Source: Listeria monocytogenes
Lineage (GTDB): Bacteria; Bacillota; Bacilli; Lactobacillales; Listeriaceae
DNA length: 64,000 nt
Assembly (NCBI RefSeq): GCF_013282665.1
Contig: NZ_CP054041.1
Coordinates: forward strand, 754,501-818,500
Direction: 5' to 3'
Numbering within the stretch: the first letter of the stretch is position 1; each line of letters opens with the position of its first letter. The notes below the pieces were generated by a model that had not been told where the DNA came from, ran no database searches, and was given only the letters and a program-made list of their open reading frames with translations. Position numbers and translations under genes: made by a program. Shown here in pieces: positions 18,478 to 28,180 of the stretch.

Positions 18478-19488
18478 TTATTTAGCGATTTTTGCAAAGT
18501 ATTCTAAAGTACGTACTAATTGAGCAGTGTAGCTCATTTCGTTATCGTACCAAGCTACAGTTTTAACTAATTGTTGATCGCCAACTGTAAGAACTTTTGT
18601 TTGAGTTTCGTCAAATAATGAACCGAAAGTCATACCTTTGATGTCAGAAGAAACAACTTGGTCACTAGTGTAACCGAATGTTTCTGGATCAGAAGCTGCT
18701 TCCATAGCTGCATTTACTTCATCAACAGTAACTTTTTTGTCAAGAACTGTTACTAACTCAGTAAGGGAACCAGTTGGAACTGGAACACGTTGAGCAGCTC
18801 CATCTAATTTACCTTTAAGTGTTGGTAATACTTCACCGATAGCTTTTGCAGCACCAGTTGTATTAGGGATAATATTTTCGGCAGCAGCACGTGCACGACG
18901 GAAGTCACCTTTTGGATGTGGAGCATCTAATGTATTTTGGTCACCAGTGTATGCGTGAATTGTAGTCATTAGACCTTCAACAACACCAAATTTGTCTTCT
19001 AAAACTTTAGCCATTGGAGCTAAACAGTTAGTAGTACAGCTTGCGCCAGAGATAACTGTTTCAGTTCCGTCTAATGTTTCATGGTTTACATTGTAAACGA
19101 TTGTTTTCATGTCGCCAGTTGCTGGAGCGGAGATAACAACTTTTTTAGCGCCAGCTTTAATGTGTAATTCAGCTTTGTCTTGCGCCGTGAAGAAACCAGT
19201 ACATTCTAGAACGATGTCTACTCCTAGGTCACCCCATGGAAGTTCTTCTGGGTTACGGTTAGCTAATACTTTAACTTCTTTACCGTTTACGTTGAAGAAA
19301 CCATCATGTACTTCTACTTCACCGTCGAAACGGCCTTGAGTTGTATCATATTTTAACAGGTGAGCTAACATTTTAGCATCTGTTAAGTCGTTGATTGCAA
19401 CAACTTCAATTCCTTCCACATTTTGAATACGACGGAATGCTAGACGTCCGATACGTCCAAAACCATTAATACCAACTTTAACTGTCAT
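18478..19488 (-). CDS. gap: glyceraldehyde-3-phosphate dehydrogenase
   Basis: 336-residue glycolytic NAD-dependent enzyme. The N-terminal Rossmann motif is [16 protein letters not shown]. The catalytic cysteine is Cys151 in [13 protein letters not shown]. The C-terminus contains [15 protein letters not shown]. It follows cggR by 32 bases and is controlled by that repressor. Only one gap gene is visible here. Confidence 0.99.
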   Translation of the reverse strand: MTVKVGINGFGRIGRLAFRRIQNVEGIEVVAINDLTDAKMLAHLLKYDTTQGRFDGEVEVHDGFFNVNGKEVKVLANRNPEELPWGDLGVDIVLECTGFFTAQDKAELHIKAGAKKVVISAPATGDMKTIVYNVNHETLDGTETVISGASCTTNCLAPMAKVLEDKFGVVEGLMTTIHAYTGDQNTLDAPHPKGDFRRARAAAENIIPNTTGAAKAIGEVLPTLKGKLDGAAQRVPVPTGSLTELVTVLDKKVTVDEVNAAMEAASDPETFGYTSDQVVSSDIKGMTFGSLFDETQTKVLTVGDQQLVKTVAWYDNEMSYTAQLVRTLEYFAKIAK

Positions 19489-19520
19489 AAGTCAATTTCC
19501 TCCTTGAAAATAGTGTTTTT

Positions 19521-20567
19521 TTATTTCAAAAGGGTATTACTCCCTTTTAAAAGCGATTTTGCTGCTCCTTCATCCGTGATTAAAATCGTATTTTTTGGAG
19601 CGCTTTTCATATACGATTTGATTGCTTTGGCTTTTGATGTACCGCCTGCAACAGCGATAATATGCGGGATTTGCGCTAAGTCTTCGAATTGAAGACCGAA
19701 TGTAGGAACCTTATGTACAACCTCGCCCTGTTCATCAAAATAATAACCAAATGCTTCACCAACAGCTTTACGACGGATGATTTTTTCAAGTACATCTTCG
19801 CTGGTATGTCTGCGTTTCGCCATTGCGAGCGCATCACCTATGCCTAAAATAATAGCATTTGCGGATTGTACTAATCGTAAGCCTTCTTGAATGGCCGGTT
19901 CTTTCAGTAAAGAACGATAGGCTTCTTCGCCTAATTGCTCTGGAACATAGAGAACGCGGTGTTTCGTGTTTGTCTTTGTTGCCATCTTATCACAAATTGT
20001 ATTCGCTTGATTGTCAAGGTCTTCACCAATACCTCCACGACCGGGAACGAAAAGTAGTTCTCTGCCTTTTGCGAAATCAGTTGTCATCATTTCGGCAACA
20101 GTTGCCATTGTAGAGCCGCCCATAACTGCGACGATGTTTCTTTTTTCGGTGAGTGCCATGTCTAATTGTTCTACAGCCACACGTCCCATTTCTTCGCGGA
20201 CCCATGGAGTATCATCGCTATCACCTTGCACTACCAAGCATTTCTTGATTTGCAATTTCTTCGCTAATTGTTCTTCCATTGAATGTAACCCCGAAAGCTG
20301 ATTCATGACATTTTCCAAATCGCGAAAAACGACCAAGCCTTCTTTAGTAACAGTCATTCCGGAAGAAGCAATCTCTACTAAACCTTGTGCTTTCAAAAAT
20401 TCTACTTCGCCGCGCAGGACGCGTTCACTCATACCTAACATTCCGGCAAGTGTCCGTCTTCCTACTGGTTCAGAAAAATAAATCGAGCGTAGGATTTGGT
20501 AGCGTTTTTGCATAATCATCAAAACGTCGGGCAATAACTTTTTCTGAATGTTAATTAAGTCTGACAT
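19521..20567 (-). CDS. cggR: central glycolytic genes repressor CggR (SorC family)
   Basis: 348-residue repressor: an N-terminal winged helix (about 30-80, RRTLAGMLGMSERVLRGEVEFLKAQG) and a SorC/DeoR-type sugar-phosphate-binding domain (about 90-345) with VMGGSTMATVAEMM and VAGGTSKAKAI. In Bacillus, fructose-1,6-bisphosphate relieves its repression of the gapA operon. A matching tandem operator lies in its own leader. A ribosome site (AGGAG) precedes the ATG at 20567. Confidence 0.97.
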   Translation of the reverse strand: MSDLINIQKKLLPDVLMIMQKRYQILRSIYFSEPVGRRTLAGMLGMSERVLRGEVEFLKAQGLVEIASSGMTVTKEGLVVFRDLENVMNQLSGLHSMEEQLAKKLQIKKCLVVQGDSDDTPWVREEMGRVAVEQLDMALTEKRNIVAVMGGSTMATVAEMMTTDFAKGRELLFVPGRGGIGEDLDNQANTICDKMATKTNTKHRVLYVPEQLGEEAYRSLLKEPAIQEGLRLVQSANAIILGIGDALAMAKRRHTSEDVLEKIIRRKAVGEAFGYYFDEQGEVVHKVPTFGLQFEDLAQIPHIIAVAGGTSKAKAIKSYMKSAPKNTILITDEGAAKSLLKGSNTLLK

Positions 20568-20589
20568 TTTTAATTGCTCCTCATCTTTG

Positions 20590-20625
20590 GACGCTTAATG
20601 ACCCACTTAGTCATCTGACGTCCCG
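20590..20625 (-). promoter_or_regulatory. CggR operator
   Basis: The minus strand reads CGGGAC-N6-TGAC-N4-TGGGTC-N6-CGTC. This has exactly the element order and spacing of the Bacillus CggR operator CGGGAC-N6-TGTC-N4-CGGGAC-N6-TGTC, with a few substitutions. It sits 23 bases before the cggR start codon and about 160 bases downstream of the best promoter, consistent with a transcription roadblock. Confidence 0.8.
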
Positions 20626-20791
20626 TTAGAACTAAAAAAAGTAGAGATAGAGGTTTTTACAACTTTCAAGACTATTAAACTAGCTACTACAGCTTGTTAA
20701 CAAAGTGTCTCTCAATGTGATTTTTACCCCTTCTCTTTCTGCTTACGCTGGTGAATCTTTTTTTATGTTCTTTAACTACCCTACGTTCCCT

Positions 20792-20820
20792 ATTCTAACA
20801 GTCTTGGCACAAATCTTCAA
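20792..20820 (-). promoter_or_regulatory. promoter of the cggR-gap operon
   Basis: TTGAAG (20820-20815) and TAGAAT (20797-20792), spacer 17. It is the best sigma-A type match in the 20568-21008 gap and implies a leader of about 215 bases. A weaker alternative (TTGAAA / TCTACT, spacer 18) lies closer to the gene. I see no gene in the leader. Confidence 0.65.
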
Positions 20821-20956
20821 GTATTAAGTGGGACATTTATGAAATATTCACCTGAAATTTACAATTACATCTTAAACTGCAAACTTCTGAATAGGCTATA
20901 CTAGTTGTTTTCCACCTCTAAAAAAAACGAAACATGCTCTTAGTAATTTTTTTGTT

Positions 20957-21012
20957 TTAAAAAGACGTTTTTTGTCCCACACACGGCTCGTGAGGCAAAA
21001 AACATCTTTTAA
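20957..21012 (-). terminator. terminator of sigL
   Basis: AAAAGATGTTTTTTGCC / GGACAAAAAACGTCTTTT stem around an 18-base loop, with T-rich sequence following on the minus strand. It overlaps the sigL stop codon. Confidence 0.8.
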
Positions 21013-22352
21013 AATCTTTTTCTTTTAGAGGAAGAAGGAATATTTAATTCTAAACGATACTTTGCGATAGCTCTTCTTGAAACTTGAATTTCTTTTTCTG
21101 CGAGCATATCTACTATCTTTTGATCGGAGAGTGGTTTTAATTTATCTTCTGCTGCTACAAATTCTTGTACTAGCTTTTTGATGGTTGTACTAGAAATATC
21201 TCCTGTGTTTTCGTTCTCGGAAGATTTCTTTTGTAAACCAGATGCAAAGAAGCGTTTTAATTCATACACACCATTCGTTGTTTCCATGTATTTCCCATTC
21301 ACCGCACGGCTCACGGTTGATTCATGTACACCAAGCTCTTCTGCCACTTCTTTTAAAGTTAATGGTTGTAAATGCGCGGAATTATCTAAGAAATAAGCTT
21401 TCTGATGACTGACAATCGCCTCGCCAACTCTTTGCAAAGTGTTTTCGCGTTGTTCGATGCCTTTTTTGATCCAATCAAATTCGCCGGCTTTTTCGCGCAG
21501 AAATTGGGCGACGTCTTTTTCTTCAGTTGCTCGCATCGTTTCGTAGTATGCTTCTTGGAAACGAACTTGCGGCAGAAATTGTTTTGCTAGTGAAACAGCA
21601 AATTCATCTTCATGTTGGAGTAAAATCAAGTCTGGGACAACGTATTGGACGCGTTCAGACTCAAACTCAGAACCTGGCTTTGGATTTAAGGTTTGAATGT
21701 AATCGGAAACTTCTTGAATGTCTTGCAAGCTAACATCCATTTCTGCAGCGATTTTCTTCCATTTTTTCTCTGCGAATTCCGTGAAGAATTTTTGGATCAC
21801 ATCATAGGCAATATATGGAGCATCCGGCGAGCGTTCGATTTGTAGTAAAATGCATTCACGCGCATCTCTTGCCCCAACGCCAGCTGGCTCCATGCTTTGC
21901 AAGATTTCTAGGCCTTCTAGCACACTATAATCATCCATTAAAAGCGCCGCACTGACATCTTTTAAATCTATTTGTAAATAACCATTATCATTTAAACTTT
22001 CTATTAAATATAAGACGATAATTTTTTGTGTTTGCGTTACATCCATTAAATGTAGCTGTTCTTTTAGCGCATCGGCTAATGTCAGCTTATTGTCAGCTAT
22101 TTGTTCTAGCCAATCTGTATCATCAGAACTTCCAGCACTTTTTCGACTACTGTAAGAAAAGTCTGTTACAAAATCCGAGCCTGGAATCACTTCAATTAAT
22201 GGGTTCTCGAGTGCTTTATCTTCTAAAAATGCCACTAGATCAGCCGTTGCAAATTGAAGCATTGCAATAGACTGGGACAATTGTTGCGTCATATTTAATT
22301 TCTGTGATTGCTTTTGTTGTTGCTTTTGGACGAAATTAGATTCTAAACGCAC
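21009..22352 (-). CDS. sigL: RNA polymerase sigma-54 factor
   Basis: 447-residue sigma-54 (RpoN/SigL). Region I is glutamine- and leucine-rich (LNMTQQLSQSIAMLQF). The core-binding domain follows. The helix-turn-helix LKEVAEELGVHESTVSRAVNGKY is present, and the RpoN box appears as ARRAIAKYR in variant form (SRRAIAKYRLELNIPSS). The GTG at 22352 has GGAGG seven bases upstream and gives MRLESNF as in relatives; the longer frame has no support. In Listeria, SigL controls mannose PTS and other genes through enhancer-binding proteins. No activator gene is adjacent. Confidence 0.97.
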   Translation of the reverse strand: MRLESNFVQKQQQKQSQKLNMTQQLSQSIAMLQFATADLVAFLEDKALENPLIEVIPGSDFVTDFSYSSRKSAGSSDDTDWLEQIADNKLTLADALKEQLHLMDVTQTQKIIVLYLIESLNDNGYLQIDLKDVSAALLMDDYSVLEGLEILQSMEPAGVGARDARECILLQIERSPDAPYIAYDVIQKFFTEFAEKKWKKIAAEMDVSLQDIQEVSDYIQTLNPKPGSEFESERVQYVVPDLILLQHEDEFAVSLAKQFLPQVRFQEAYYETMRATEEKDVAQFLREKAGEFDWIKKGIEQRENTLQRVGEAIVSHQKAYFLDNSAHLQPLTLKEVAEELGVHESTVSRAVNGKYMETTNGVYELKRFFASGLQKKSSENENTGDISSTTIKKLVQEFVAAEDKLKPLSDQKIVDMLAEKEIQVSRRAIAKYRLELNIPSSSKRKRF

Positions 22353-22469
22353 ATTAAAACCTCCATTAAAAATTCGTCTGATATACCTATACCAAACTAA
22401 ATTCCATTTATAGTTTTCATTATAACATGCCATTTTTCAAATTACAGCACATTCTCTTGGTTCTATTTC

Positions 22470-22503
22470 AAAAAAAATCCAAGCACTTCTTACGGCGCTT
22501 GGA
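22470..22503 (-). terminator. terminator of the dipeptidase gene
   Basis: TCCAAGC / GCTTGGA stem followed by a run of eight T on the minus strand. Confidence 0.82.
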
Positions 22504-22510
22504 CTTTCGT

Positions 22511-23455
<945 letters not shown>

Positions 23456-23515
23456 TTAGATACATCTATTATATACTTTTCAGGGGAATAGACAAGAGAT
23501 TTTTCAAAGACGTTT

Positions 23516-25678
23516 TCATTTTGTCATTTTATGCTGTTTACCTGGCCAGAATGCCCATTTTCCAAGGAGCACTGTAATCGATGGAACTAGGAACGGGCGG
23601 ACGATAAATGTATCGAGCAAGACACCAATTGCCGTAATTAAGCCAAATTGTACTAAGAGCTGAATTGGCAGCGTGGTTAGAACTCCGAAAGTTCCTGCTA
23701 AAATTAAACCTGCAGATGTGATAACCCCACCAGTTTGACCAACTCCTTCTGTAATTGCTTTTCGAAGCGGCATTTTCTTGCTATTTTTCCAAATACTAGA
23801 AATCATAAAGATATTGTAATCTTCCCCAAGTGCAACGATGAAAACAAAGGCATAGAGCGGAATTAAGCCAGAAATTGCCTCCACTCCCATTGCGTAATGA
23901 ATAATGACCCAACCGAGGCCGAGCGCTCCAACGAAGGACAAGAGAACGGTAGCAACTAAGTAAAGCATTGCTGTAATCGAGCGTAAGTAGCATAGAAGTA
24001 AAATCGCAATCAAAGCGACAACAAGTGGAATAATCACTTTTTCATCGTGCTCTGTCACCGCGCGATCGTCATATTGTGTCGCAGTTTGTCCGGCGATGTA
24101 TACGTCATTTCCTTTGTCGGCAGCCGCTCGCACTTTCGGAACGACATCCATCGCTTCATTGCTATAAGGATTATCTTTTAAAATAAGTGTATATTTTTGG
24201 TAACCTTTGCTTCGTTCTGGGTCAGTAACTGATGCAACTCCGTCCACATTTTCCAGTGAACTCTTCATTGATTCTTTAGAGTTTACCACTACTTCCATTG
24301 GCGCAAGCATACCTGCACCGAAATGATTACTAATTAAAGTAAATCCTTCCCGAGATGGCATATCTTCCGGGAATGTCGAAAGTGTATCATACGTGTATTT
24401 AACTTGTGTTGTAAAAATGCCACATCCAATTAAAATAATCAACGTGATAATTAAAATGCGCACGGGATGTTTCGCGGACATTTCTCCAATTTTATGCCAA
24501 AAACGGTTTTCTTTGTGATGTTTTGGTGTTTTGCCTTTTTTCTTTGCACGAGTTTCTTCCATTTCTACGGTTCTTGGGACAAATGGCCAGAATGATACAC
24601 GACCGAATATGCCTAGAAGCGCTGGAACGAGTGTTAGCGAGGAAATCATCATAATGAAAATCGCTAAACTAAATGGTACGGCGAAATTGTGGAATGAACC
24701 ATATTCTGCTGCTAATAATAGAAGTAGTGCAGCCATTACAGTTAATCCACTAAGTGCAATTGCGCCTGCTGTTCCGCTAAATGCTTCTTTAAATGCTTGG
24801 AAACGATTTTTCTCGGTGTGCAGATGGCTGCGGAATCTGGATATTAAGAATAAGCAATAATCCGTTCCGGCGCCAAATAGTAACACGGTCATTATCGAAA
24901 GCCCTTGTGAGCCATATGTGATGATGCCTTCTTTCGCAAGTAAACCAAGAATCGGCGTAATTACTAAGTAGGCAAAACCAACTGCAATCAAAGGAATTAA
25001 TGCTAAAATTGGCGAACGATAAATTACTAGTAAAAAGACTAAAACAAGCAGTACTGTTCCGATTAACAGCGAAACATCCGCATCTTTAAATAGTCCACTT
25101 GCATCCACGCTAATACCAGCCGGTCCAGTTGTCCGAGCAACAAGCGTATTATCAGCAGATACTTTCTGTGCAAATGGGTTTTCTCCAATGGTCGTTTTAG
25201 CCGCTGATTCAAGTTGTTTGAAACTTTTTGCTAGTTGGTCTGAAGTCGCACTGTCTTTCATAATAACGGTTTGAATAAAAGTGGTTCCGTCTTTAGAAAC
25301 TTGCTGCTTGAGCGCAACTGGTGGCATTTTATCGTAAGGAACTGCCATTTTTTGATAGTCTACTGGGTTTTCGGTCAATTCTTTGCTGTATTTTTGAATA
25401 TTAACTAAGTCTTCGTTTGTTAAACCAGTTGAACGATACCAAGTGATAAGTGCTGGCACCCCGTCTGTTCCAGCAAATTTGTCATCGATGAGCTTTTGGG
25501 CGACAACAGAAGGCTCTGAATTCGGTAAATCTTTCGCTGCGTCATCTTTGTAATCAGCTGCTTTTGGAAAGAAAAACTGTAAAATAATAATGGCGATAAT
25601 CCAAATACCTAATGTTATAAAACGACCTTTCTTGCCACCAACTCCACTGGCAATTTTACTTAAAAATCCATCTTTCAT
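23516..25678 (-). CDS. MmpL/RND-superfamily transporter
   Basis: 720-residue membrane protein with the MMPL double architecture: a transmembrane helix, an extracytoplasmic domain, a block of five to six helices (containing FGAGTDYCLFLISRFRSHL), then the same again in the C-terminal half (containing VALGEDYNIFMISSIW). These GxxxDY sites are proton-relay positions in the family. The start at 25678 has AGGGGGA seven bases upstream, which removes 24 residues from the longest frame. It is cotranscribed with the TetR gene upstream; export of a lipid or drug is likely, substrate unknown. Confidence 0.93.
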   Translation of the reverse strand: MKDGFLSKIASGVGGKKGRFITLGIWIIAIIILQFFFPKAADYKDDAAKDLPNSEPSVVAQKLIDDKFAGTDGVPALITWYRSTGLTNEDLVNIQKYSKELTENPVDYQKMAVPYDKMPPVALKQQVSKDGTTFIQTVIMKDSATSDQLAKSFKQLESAAKTTIGENPFAQKVSADNTLVARTTGPAGISVDASGLFKDADVSLLIGTVLLVLVFLLVIYRSPILALIPLIAVGFAYLVITPILGLLAKEGIITYGSQGLSIMTVLLFGAGTDYCLFLISRFRSHLHTEKNRFQAFKEAFSGTAGAIALSGLTVMAALLLLLAAEYGSFHNFAVPFSLAIFIMMISSLTLVPALLGIFGRVSFWPFVPRTVEMEETRAKKKGKTPKHHKENRFWHKIGEMSAKHPVRILIITLIILIGCGIFTTQVKYTYDTLSTFPEDMPSREGFTLISNHFGAGMLAPMEVVVNSKESMKSSLENVDGVASVTDPERSKGYQKYTLILKDNPYSNEAMDVVPKVRAAADKGNDVYIAGQTATQYDDRAVTEHDEKVIIPLVVALIAILLLCYLRSITAMLYLVATVLLSFVGALGLGWVIIHYAMGVEAISGLIPLYAFVFIVALGEDYNIFMISSIWKNSKKMPLRKAITEGVGQTGGVITSAGLILAGTFGVLTTLPIQLLVQFGLITAIGVLLDTFIVRPFLVPSITVLLGKWAFWPGKQHKMTK

Positions 25679-25756
25679 TATAAATCCCCCTTTGGTTTGC
25701 TTATTTTTTCGCTTATCATTTGATAAGTGAAACGCCAAAAAAAGAAGCACGCTAAA

Positions 25757-26368
25757 TTATACCTCTTTTTTACATATGCCAAACATCATTAAGTTGATTA
25801 ATTCATCGATTTGTTCTGTAGTCGTTTGCTTTTGCGCAAAACTGCCTTTCCCTGAAAAAAGAGGGCTAATAGTAGACAAACAGTATCTCGCAGCAGTCTC
25901 AGCACTGATACCATCACGCAGTTCGCCAGCATTTTCTAATCGCTCGAAAAATTGTTGAAATGGTTCTAAATAGGTTTTTTGCCATAATTTGTAAAGTAAA
26001 AATTGATTTTCTGGCTTCATTTCATTAAGAATATCATGAATCATTAGTAGAATATTGGTGGGATGCTCCTCAATTAACATGATTAACATATCATGCAGTT
26101 GTTCTTCTTTTGCTTTGCTCGCTTGCACAATTGGGTGCATTTCCACTTGAATATTTTGCGTCAATTCACGAACTACTTCAATATAAAGGGATTCTTTATC
26201 TTCAAAATGGTGATAAAGTGCTGGTTGGGTAATTTTGGCAATTTTAGCAATTTCTCGTGTCGAGACTGCCCGGTACCCTTTTTCCATAAATAAATCCCTT
26301 GCTGTATCAAGGATTTTCCTTCTGGTTATTCCTAATTCTTCTGCTCGAGTCCGCTTCTTTTCCATCAT
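25757..26368 (-). CDS. TetR family transcriptional repressor
   Basis: 203-residue regulator with an N-terminal helix-turn-helix (about 12-58: ILDTARDLFMEKGYRAVSTREIAKIAKITQPALYHHFEDKESLY) and a ligand domain. The ATG at 26368 has AAAGG seven bases upstream. It lies 78 bases upstream of the MmpL transporter and probably controls it and itself. The effector is unknown. Confidence 0.95.
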   Translation of the reverse strand: MMEKKRTRAEELGITRRKILDTARDLFMEKGYRAVSTREIAKIAKITQPALYHHFEDKESLYIEVVRELTQNIQVEMHPIVQASKAKEEQLHDMLIMLIEEHPTNILLMIHDILNEMKPENQFLLYKLWQKTYLEPFQQFFERLENAGELRDGISAETAARYCLSTISPLFSGKGSFAQKQTTTEQIDELINLMMFGICKKEV

Positions 26369-26381
26369 CACCCCACCTTTC

Positions 26382-26780
26382 TTATTTTGTTGCAGTTAGC
26401 AATGGAAGATTTTTATTAATTAGTTTTTCTAGCGTTTCCTTATGCCACTTGCGGCCTAGAACACGTTTACTAACAAGGTATTTCCCTTCCTCTAGCTCTC
26501 CTTCTTCGGTCACTGCACGAATATATAAACGATAAACCAATTTCTTTTTCTCCAGTGCAATTTGCTGGACCGTCTTCCCATCCAAAAAGTGCATTTCCGC
26601 GTCACTCAATTTAAAAACAAACGTAAAAATACCCGCTTCCGTGAACGCAAGAATAAGCGAGTGTCTACCTCGCATATGAGGCCCTGCATATAAAAAATCA
26701 ATTGTTTGAACGGTCAAATCATTGTCCGCACTATAAGTTCTTACTTCTTTTTCTAATCGGTCTTTCAAACTAGCAGCCAA
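26382..26780 (-). CDS. conserved hypothetical protein, first gene of the TetR/MmpL unit
   Basis: 132-residue soluble protein, no membrane segment or motif I recognise. It appears alpha/beta with a central FLYAGPHMRGRHSLILAFTEAGIFTFVFKL and a basic C-terminal helix. The start is a TTG at 26780 with GGGAGG eight bases upstream; no ATG is available nearby. It ends about 13 bases before the TetR start, so it is probably cotranscribed with the efflux unit. Function is unknown. Confidence 0.75.
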   Translation of the reverse strand: MAASLKDRLEKEVRTYSADNDLTVQTIDFLYAGPHMRGRHSLILAFTEAGIFTFVFKLSDAEMHFLDGKTVQQIALEKKKLVYRLYIRAVTEEGELEEGKYLVSKRVLGRKWHKETLEKLINKNLPLLTATK

Positions 26781-26927
26781 AATAAGCGCCTCCCTTGCTG
26801 ATTTATATTTTACCAGAAAATGGCGGGGGGAAGTAGGGAAAGTTTTTGATGGGAAGAAACCAAGACAACTCCTACTAAAGTTATCATCGTTACATTTATG
26901 CTAGTATCTTTTGAACACAAACCTTTA

Positions 26928-27407
26928 TTAAGTCTGAGATAATTTGACAATCACTTCTTTAAAAGGACTATCATTATTTATTTCGATTTCCAAATGTTCT
27001 AGCATATTTTTAGAAGGAAGTTTTAAAGTTTCGATAGTGTTTTCTTGTATAATTTCTTTAATTTTCTCTTGTTCCATATGGAATTCTACAATATTCATAG
27101 AGATATCATAAAAGCGACTATCTATCTTTAAGTTGAAACCATTTAATCTTAGGTAAAGATACGTTGTCACTAAAGCCGTTCGTTTATTTCCATTATAAAA
27201 GCAATGATAATTAGCTAAGGAATACCATAAATAGGATGCTTTATCAAAAATAGTAGGGTGCAATTCCACACCAAAAACTTCTTGATCTAAGGATTGAAAA
27301 ATTAAATGTAACGAATTTTCATCTCTAATTCCATACATAGGTTTGACAACATTTTCTGTTAATTTCTGCAAATAGTGGTTGATTTCTATTATTAGTTGTT
27401 CATTCAT
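26928..27407 (-). CDS. Doc-like (death-on-curing) Fic-fold protein
   Basis: 159-residue protein of the Doc branch of the Fic family. Visible features in the expected order are GIRDENSL (about 26-33), VFGVELHPTIFDKASYLWY, the active motif HCFYNGNKRTAL starting at His68, and LRLNG. The lysine after GN is typical of Doc, which phosphorylates EF-Tu, rather than of AMP-transferring Fic proteins. The ATG overlaps the upstream gene's end by 8 bases, so the two are translationally coupled. No Phd-like antitoxin is present; the overlapping 132-residue protein is the only candidate partner. The region is very AT-rich. Confidence 0.85.
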   Translation of the reverse strand: MNEQLIIEINHYLQKLTENVVKPMYGIRDENSLHLIFQSLDQEVFGVELHPTIFDKASYLWYSLANYHCFYNGNKRTALVTTYLYLRLNGFNLKIDSRFYDISMNIVEFHMEQEKIKEIIQENTIETLKLPSKNMLEHLEIEINNDSPFKEVIVKLSQT

Positions 27408-27798
27408 AATTTGCCCTCACAAAATCTTTTAATTCTGTATAAGAAAGAAAAACTTTATGACTGGTATCCTTCTCATTATCTATATATACACTGTATTTTA
27501 AACTATCCTCAGAATAATTAATAGATAACATTACAACATTATCCGTATTTGACTTTACTGCATTTTTGATTTTGAAAAACAACTCATTAACTTCAGTAAA
27601 ATCCAAATTCAGTTCAGTGTTTTTTATAAAATCTTGCTCTGTCTCTATTATTGAGTCCGTATCTCCACCAAATACTCGTTCATTTTTTTCAGTATCAAAC
27701 AACATAACTGTGTACTTGCTATTTTCTCGAACAGAATCATATTTTAAAAACAAATTAGCTTTATTTTCCTTTAAGAATGTTTGCAATTTCTGACACAT
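27400..27798 (-). CDS. unknown acidic protein, candidate immunity protein or antitoxin
   Basis: 132-residue acidic alpha/beta protein (MCQKLQTFLKENKANLF...). I recognise no family. It has the best ribosome site of the locus: AAAGGAG nine bases before the ATG at 27798, located inside the end of the preceding Fic-domain frame, which it overlaps by 38 bases. Its own end overlaps the start of the Doc-like gene. Position directly behind a toxin domain, acidity and tight coupling are what immunity genes of LXG toxins, or antitoxins of Doc toxins, look like; this is inference. Sampled 60-base blocks here are about 20% GC. Confidence 0.7.
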   Translation of the reverse strand: MCQKLQTFLKENKANLFLKYDSVRENSKYTVMLFDTEKNERVFGGDTDSIIETEQDFIKNTELNLDFTEVNELFFKIKNAVKSNTDNVVMLSINYSEDSLKYSVYIDNEKDTSHKVFLSYTELKDFVRANYE

Positions 27799-28180
27799 CT
27801 TTTATATCTCCTTTTCCTAATTTATTTATCAAATCCCATTTTTGTGAAGTATTTAAGGGTGAACTTAATTTTAAATCTTCTAATAACATGTTTAAGGTAT
27901 CAAATGCCGTTCGCTTATTGCCATCTACAAATGCATGTTCTGCGATACTTCTTGTTACTGCTGAAGCTTGCTCCCATTCATCTTCATAGTATGAGGCAGA
28001 ATTAATTATATTATCTATTGAATTGTTTTGCTCAATCCCAACAGAATATTTTTTATTTATATTTCTGATGTCTTCTGCAATTTTATCCTTATCGTCGATT
28101 AAATTTCTGCTCCGCTTTTTCCCACTCTTGTTAATTTTCTCTAATTTTTCTCTTTTCAAATGCTCTTCGAAATTGGACAC
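27761..28180 (-). CDS. Fic/Doc-fold toxin domain, in frame with the LXG gene after one stop codon
   Basis: 139-codon frame with the Fic active motif HAFVDGNKRTAF starting at residue 82, of the Doc-like GNKR type. Its first codon (GTG, 28180) follows directly after the TAA of the LXG gene and is in the same frame. No ribosome site precedes it: the upstream bases read CAATCTAATAAAGCTAGC. It therefore looks like the C-terminal toxin tip of a roughly 471-codon LXG-Fic protein interrupted by one nonsense codon. Alternatives are stop-codon readthrough or reinitiation at GTG. A basic, lysine-rich linker (about 8-26) precedes the domain, as is usual before a toxin tip. Confidence 0.75.
   Translation of the reverse strand: MSNFEEHLKREKLEKINKSGKKRSRNLIDDKDKIAEDIRNINKKYSVGIEQNNSIDNIINSASYYEDEWEQASAVTRSIAEHAFVDGNKRTAFDTLNMLLEDLKLSSPLNTSQKWDLINKLGKGDIKDVSEIANILKGK

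Noticed and set aside
26781..26927. Possible extra gene or antitoxin between the Doc-like gene and the TetR unit.
   Set aside because: No open frame with a ribosome site; the stretch appears to be non-coding.
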